Below are positions 6,762-8,313 of a stretch of DNA of 8,313 bases, in pieces. The DNA is taken from NCBI GenBank assembly GCA_937873255.1, contig CALMVM010000324.1:5534-13846 (forward strand). Reading direction: 5' to 3'. This stretch comes from an uncultured Verrucomicrobiota bacterium (GTDB lineage: Bacteria; Verrucomicrobiota; Verrucomicrobiia; Chthoniobacterales; SZAS-18). A program made the position numbers and the translations under genes. The notes under the pieces were generated by a model. It was not told the DNA's origin. It did no database searches and was given only the letters and a program-made list of their open reading frames with translations. The number at the start of each line of letters is the position of its first letter. The first letter of the stretch is position 1.

Positions 6762-7025
6762 ATGTCCAAAGTCTGCACGATCACCGGCGCTCGCCCTTCC
6801 AAGGGCCACGTCATCCACCGCCGCGGTCTCGCCAAGAAAAAGGGCGGCATCGGCCAGCACGTCACCGCGAACACTCCGCGCGTGTTCGAGCCCAACCTGA
6901 AGGTGCGCCGCATCTGGGTGCCGGAACTCAATAAGTTCGTCAAGGTCAAGCTGACCGCCCGCGCCTTGAAGACCGTCGCCAAGAACGGCGCGTTCAAGAC
7001 GCTGAAGAAAGCCGGCGTCGTCTGA
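6762..7025 (+). CDS. rpmB: 50S ribosomal protein L28
   Basis: A small, basic 87-residue protein of the large ribosomal subunit. MSKVCTITGARPSKG at the N-terminus and PNLKVRRIWVPELNKFVKVKLTARALKTV are clear L28 signatures. Compared with E. coli L28 (78 residues) the segment between the TG motif and PNL is about 13 residues longer and contains GLAKKKGGIGQHVTANTPR. From memory, a similar Lys/Gly-rich insertion occurs in chlamydial L28, which supports a PVC host. Only one cysteine (C5) is present, so this is not a zinc-binding L28. GAGG (6750-6753) gives a good Shine-Dalgarno 8 bases before the ATG. The 39-base gap after rsmA allows co-transcription, although an imperfect promoter (TTGACG at 6700-6705) cannot be excluded. 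Confidence 0.97.
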   Translation: MSKVCTITGARPSKGHVIHRRGLAKKKGGIGQHVTANTPRVFEPNLKVRRIWVPELNKFVKVKLTARALKTVAKNGAFKTLKKAGVV

Positions 7026-7060
7026 CGCCTCCGCGCCGCAGGTTTTGGCGTTAGAAAGTT

Positions 7061-7098
7061 GCGCGGCCGGCCATCGCCGGGCGCGCGTCTTGCTTTTT
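7061..7098 (+). terminator. probable intrinsic terminator after rpmB
   Basis: GCGCGGCCGGC (7061-7071) and GCCGGGCGCGC (7076-7086) can form an 11-bp stem with one mismatch around a 4-base loop. A run of five T (7094-7098) follows, 7 bases beyond the stem. The stem is very strong, but the T-run is short and offset, so read-through into the next gene is plausible. Confidence 0.45.
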
Positions 7099-7099
7099 C

Positions 7100-7180
7100 A
7101 GGTTCTCCAGGACCGGCTGTTTCCCTCGGGGAATGGCCCCGGTCTCTCATCCAATACCCTTGGTCAGAGAAGGAGAACCT
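7100..7180 (+). promoter_or_regulatory. structured leader able to sequester the Shine-Dalgarno of the 66-residue gene
   Basis: AGGTTCTCC (7100-7108) is perfectly complementary to GGAGAACCT (7172-7180), which contains the AAGGAG ribosome-binding site (7170-7175) of the gene at 7189. Inside this 9-bp closing stem two hairpins can form. The first joins GACCGG (7111-7116) to CCGGTC (7139-7144) and is topped by TTCCC/GGGAA (7121-7125 with 7129-7133). The second joins CCAA (7151-7154) to TTGG (7160-7163), extended by TCT/AGA. The result is a three-way junction starting just after the rpmB T-run. It matches no riboswitch class I could recall. The pairings are seen directly; the regulatory role is inferred. 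Confidence 0.45.
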
Positions 7181-7188
7181 CGCAACCC

Positions 7189-7389
7189 ATGGCCTTCAGC
7201 GTCAAAAGCAACAAGTCCGGCAAAACCTATTACCTGCACGCGCGCGACCAGCTTCTGAAAGGCGGGCACCGTCAGACGATTTACTTTTTCGCGGCCCAGG
7301 CCAAGGAGGGCGCGATGAACTCCGTGCCGACCGGCTACCAGGTGGCGGAAAACGTCAAGACCGGGCTGCCGCTGCTCAAAAAAGGTTAG
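7189..7389 (+). CDS. small basic conserved-looking protein, 66 residues, function unknown
   Basis: A short soluble protein with no signal peptide or membrane segment. It opens with SVKSNKSGKTYYLHARD, continues with LLKGGHRQTIYFFA and ends with VPTGYQVAENVKTGLPLLKK. The pattern suggests a compact beta-rich fold: aromatic strands (TYYLH, TIYFF) separated by Lys/Gly turns, then a TGxPxLKK tail. From memory, similar 60-70-residue hypothetical proteins occur in several bacterial phyla; I cannot verify this and know of no function. The ATG at 7189 is chosen because AAGGAG lies 13 bases upstream and the codons further upstream do not read like protein. The Shine-Dalgarno lies in a potential stem (7100-7108 with 7172-7180), so translation may be regulated. 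It follows rpmB by 163 bases and precedes three hairpins. Basic charge and position beside a ribosomal protein gene would fit RNA or ribosome binding, but that is speculation. Confidence 0.85.
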   Translation: MAFSVKSNKSGKTYYLHARDQLLKGGHRQTIYFFAAQAKEGAMNSVPTGYQVAENVKTGLPLLKKG

Positions 7390-7400
7390 GCCGCACGCAT

Positions 7401-7424
7401 GGGGACCGGTGCTGCCGGTCGCCC
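7401..7424 (+). other. hairpin after the 66-residue gene (first of three)
   Basis: GGG-GACCGG (7401-7409) pairs with CCGGTC-G-CCC (7415-7424) around loop TGCTG, giving 9 bp with one bulged G (7421). No T-run follows, so it is not itself a terminator. The GACCGG/CCGGTC pair also forms the upper stem in the leader upstream of the same gene. Confidence 0.4.
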
Positions 7425-7437
7425 GGGAGAATTGCAA

Positions 7438-7462
7438 GGAGCGAACGCCCGGACGTTCCTCC
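7438..7462 (+). other. hairpin after the 66-residue gene (second of three)
   Basis: GGAG-c-GAACG (7438-7447) pairs with CGTTC-CTCC (7454-7462) around loop CCCGGA, giving 9 bp with one bulged C (7442). Its CGTTC strand can alternatively pair with GAACG at 7466-7470, the left arm of the following terminator hairpin. Confidence 0.4.
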
Positions 7463-7464
7463 CC

Positions 7465-7504
7465 CGAACGAGACCCTTGGCAAAAGGGCCTCGTTCGTTA
7501 TTGT
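7465..7504 (+). terminator. probable intrinsic terminator before the G3E GTPase gene
   Basis: The arms 7465-7478 (CGAACGAGACCCTT) and 7484-7497 (AAGGGCCTCGTTCG) form a 14-bp stem with a single A-C mismatch and a 5-base loop, followed by TTATTGT. This is the strongest inverted repeat in the window. The T-rich tail is interrupted, which lowers confidence somewhat. It probably ends the transcript of the 66-residue gene. Confidence 0.6.
7477..7504 (+). promoter_or_regulatory. candidate promoter of the G3E GTPase, embedded in the terminator
   Basis: TTGGCA (7477-7482; 5 of 6 to TTGACA) and TATTGT (7499-7504; 4 of 6 to TATAAT) are 16 bases apart. Transcription would start near 7511, leaving a leader of only about 14 bases before the ATG at 7525. 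The -10 lies within a dyad, CGTTA-TTG-TAACG (7496-7508), a possible operator. Consensus matching only. Confidence 0.3.
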
Positions 7505-7524
7505 AACGCACGCAATTTTCTCCC

Positions 7525-8313
7525 ATGTCCGAAACGACCACGCCCAATCACAAAATCATCCCGGTCAGCATCCTGACCGGTTTCCTCGGCGCGGGCAAAA
7601 CCACGCTGCTCAACCACATCCTGCGCGAGCAGTCGAAATACAAGTTTGCCGTCATCATCAACGAGGTCGGCAAAATCGGCATCGACGGCGGCCTGATCGA
7701 GAACCAGAAGGACGAGATCGTCGAGATGAGCAACGGGTGCGTGTGCTGCACCGTGCGCAAGGATCTCGTGCAAGGCATCCAAAAGCTCCTCAAAAAAGGC
7801 GGCTTCGACTATATCCTCATCGAAACGACCGGTATCGCCGACCCGGGCCCGGTGGCGCAGACGTTCCTGAATATCCCGACCCTGCAACGCTTCGTGCAGC
7901 TCGATGCCATCATCACCGTGGTGGACGCGGAACAGATCTTCAAGCAGGTCGACGAGGTGCCAGTGGCGGTGGACCAGATCGCGATGGCCGATTTTGTCCT
8001 CTTGAACAAGACGGACCTCGTGGACGAGGCGCAACTCGGCAAGGTCGGCGAAAAAATCCGCTCCGTGAATCCGCACACGCGGATTTTGCGCACGCACCAG
8101 AGCAAGGTGCCGTTGGAGGAGCTACTGGATATCCACGCGTTCGACGTGGACAAGAAACTGGAAGTTGATCCGGATTTCCTGAACGAGATGCGCGCGACGG
8201 GCAAGCATCACCACGACATCGTCAGCTATTCGTTCGCGTTCGAGCAGCCCTTCGACATCCAGAAATTCGAGAAGTTCGTGCAGCGGCTCACCACGATGGA
8301 GAAGGTGTATCGC
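7525..8313 (+). CDS. G3E-family GTPase / metallochaperone (CobW, COG0523), first 263 residues (3' end outside window)
   Basis: A cytosolic P-loop GTPase of the G3E family, whose members deliver or handle metal ions (zinc, cobalt for cobalamin, nickel). GFLGAGKT at residues 19-26 is the Walker A motif. INEVGKIGID (about 51-60) is the switch region. The family metal-binding CxCC is at 72-75 (NGCVCCTV). ETTG at 100-103 is the G3 motif, and NKTD at 161-164 gives guanine specificity. A short His cluster (GKHHHD, 226-231) lies in the linker before the CobW C-terminal domain, of which the first strands and helix (YSFAFEQPFDIQKFEKFVQRL) are present when the window ends. The frame is open to the last base with no stop. 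No Shine-Dalgarno precedes the ATG, chosen because the P-loop then sits about 20 residues in, as usual. The exact subfamily and metal cannot be determined. Confidence 0.96.
   Translation, partial: MSETTTPNHKIIPVSILTGFLGAGKTTLLNHILREQSKYKFAVIINEVGKIGIDGGLIENQKDEIVEMSNGCVCCTVRKDLVQGIQKLLKKGGFDYILIETTGIADPGPVAQTFLNIPTLQRFVQLDAIITVVDAEQIFKQVDEVPVAVDQIAMADFVLLNKTDLVDEAQLGKVGEKIRSVNPHTRILRTHQSKVPLEELLDIHAFDVDKKLEVDPDFLNEMRATGKHHHDIVSYSFAFEQPFDIQKFEKFVQRLTTMEKVYR

Noticed and set aside
7100..7180. tRNA, 4.5S RNA or a known riboswitch at this position
   Set aside because: No T-loop or acceptor geometry on either strand, no SRP tetraloop motif, and no conserved core of SAM, cobalamin, glycine, NiCo, ZTP, fluoride or guanidine riboswitches as I recall them.
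7496..7508. Zur box in front of the G3E GTPase
   Set aside because: The dyad has 5-base arms and a 3-base centre, shorter than known Zur operators, and coincides with the terminator tail.
7059..8168. 369-codon plus-strand frame across the 66-residue gene and the G3E gene
   Set aside because: It is out of frame with both genes, which are clearly coding, and its product is low-complexity Arg/Gly/Pro.
1..8313. Mobile elements, CRISPR arrays, attachment sites, origins
   Set aside because: No transposase or integrase reading frame, no regularly spaced direct repeats and no AT-rich iteron cluster were seen.

Overview
The window is a GC-rich (about 60% by eye), densely coded bacterial chromosome segment with no mobile element, CRISPR array, tRNA or rRNA gene that I can see. 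The best guess for the host is the Verrucomicrobiota or a related PVC lineage. This rests on ribosomal protein L28, which carries a Lys/Gly-rich insertion that I recall from chlamydial L28 and not from E. coli. Supporting this are the stand-alone release-factor-like protein and the scarcity of clear Shine-Dalgarno sites. It is an inference; no database was consulted.

Left part (1-3340). The C-terminal 60% of dnaE (replicative DNA polymerase III alpha subunit) enters from the left edge and stops at 2088. A short gap leads to a lower-GC gene for an exported, coiled-coil-rich protein of unknown function (2143-2805) with a UVR-like motif near its C-terminus. Convergent to it, on the minus strand, is a 149-residue GGQ-motif release-factor-like protein, probably a ribosome-rescue hydrolase (2891-3340). 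A 230-base divergent intergenic region follows.

Central cluster (3572-7025), all on the plus strand and tightly spaced: a PrxQ/Bcp-type peroxiredoxin; a DUF697-type membrane protein whose GTPase-like domain has lost its P-loop lysine and the other nucleotide-binding motifs; a fusion of the 16S rRNA dimethyltransferase RsmA/KsgA with a complete NUDIX hydrolase; and rpmB (L28). The pseudo-GTPase stop and the rsmA GTG start overlap (GTGA), which indicates translational coupling. The shared theme is small-subunit maturation and ribosome supply, with thiol defence and a possible nucleotide-housecleaning activity attached.

Right part (7026-8313). A 66-residue conserved-looking small protein is flanked on both sides by dense RNA secondary structure. 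Upstream, an 81-nt element can fold into a three-way junction whose closing stem covers the Shine-Dalgarno site. Downstream, three consecutive hairpins, the last a probable terminator, share complementary segments that allow alternative pairing. A G3E-family (CobW/COG0523) metallochaperone GTPase follows and runs off the right edge; its likely promoter lies inside the terminator hairpin.

The most noteworthy items are the RsmA-NUDIX fusion, the degenerate GTPase translationally coupled to it, and the structured RNA flanking the 66-residue gene.
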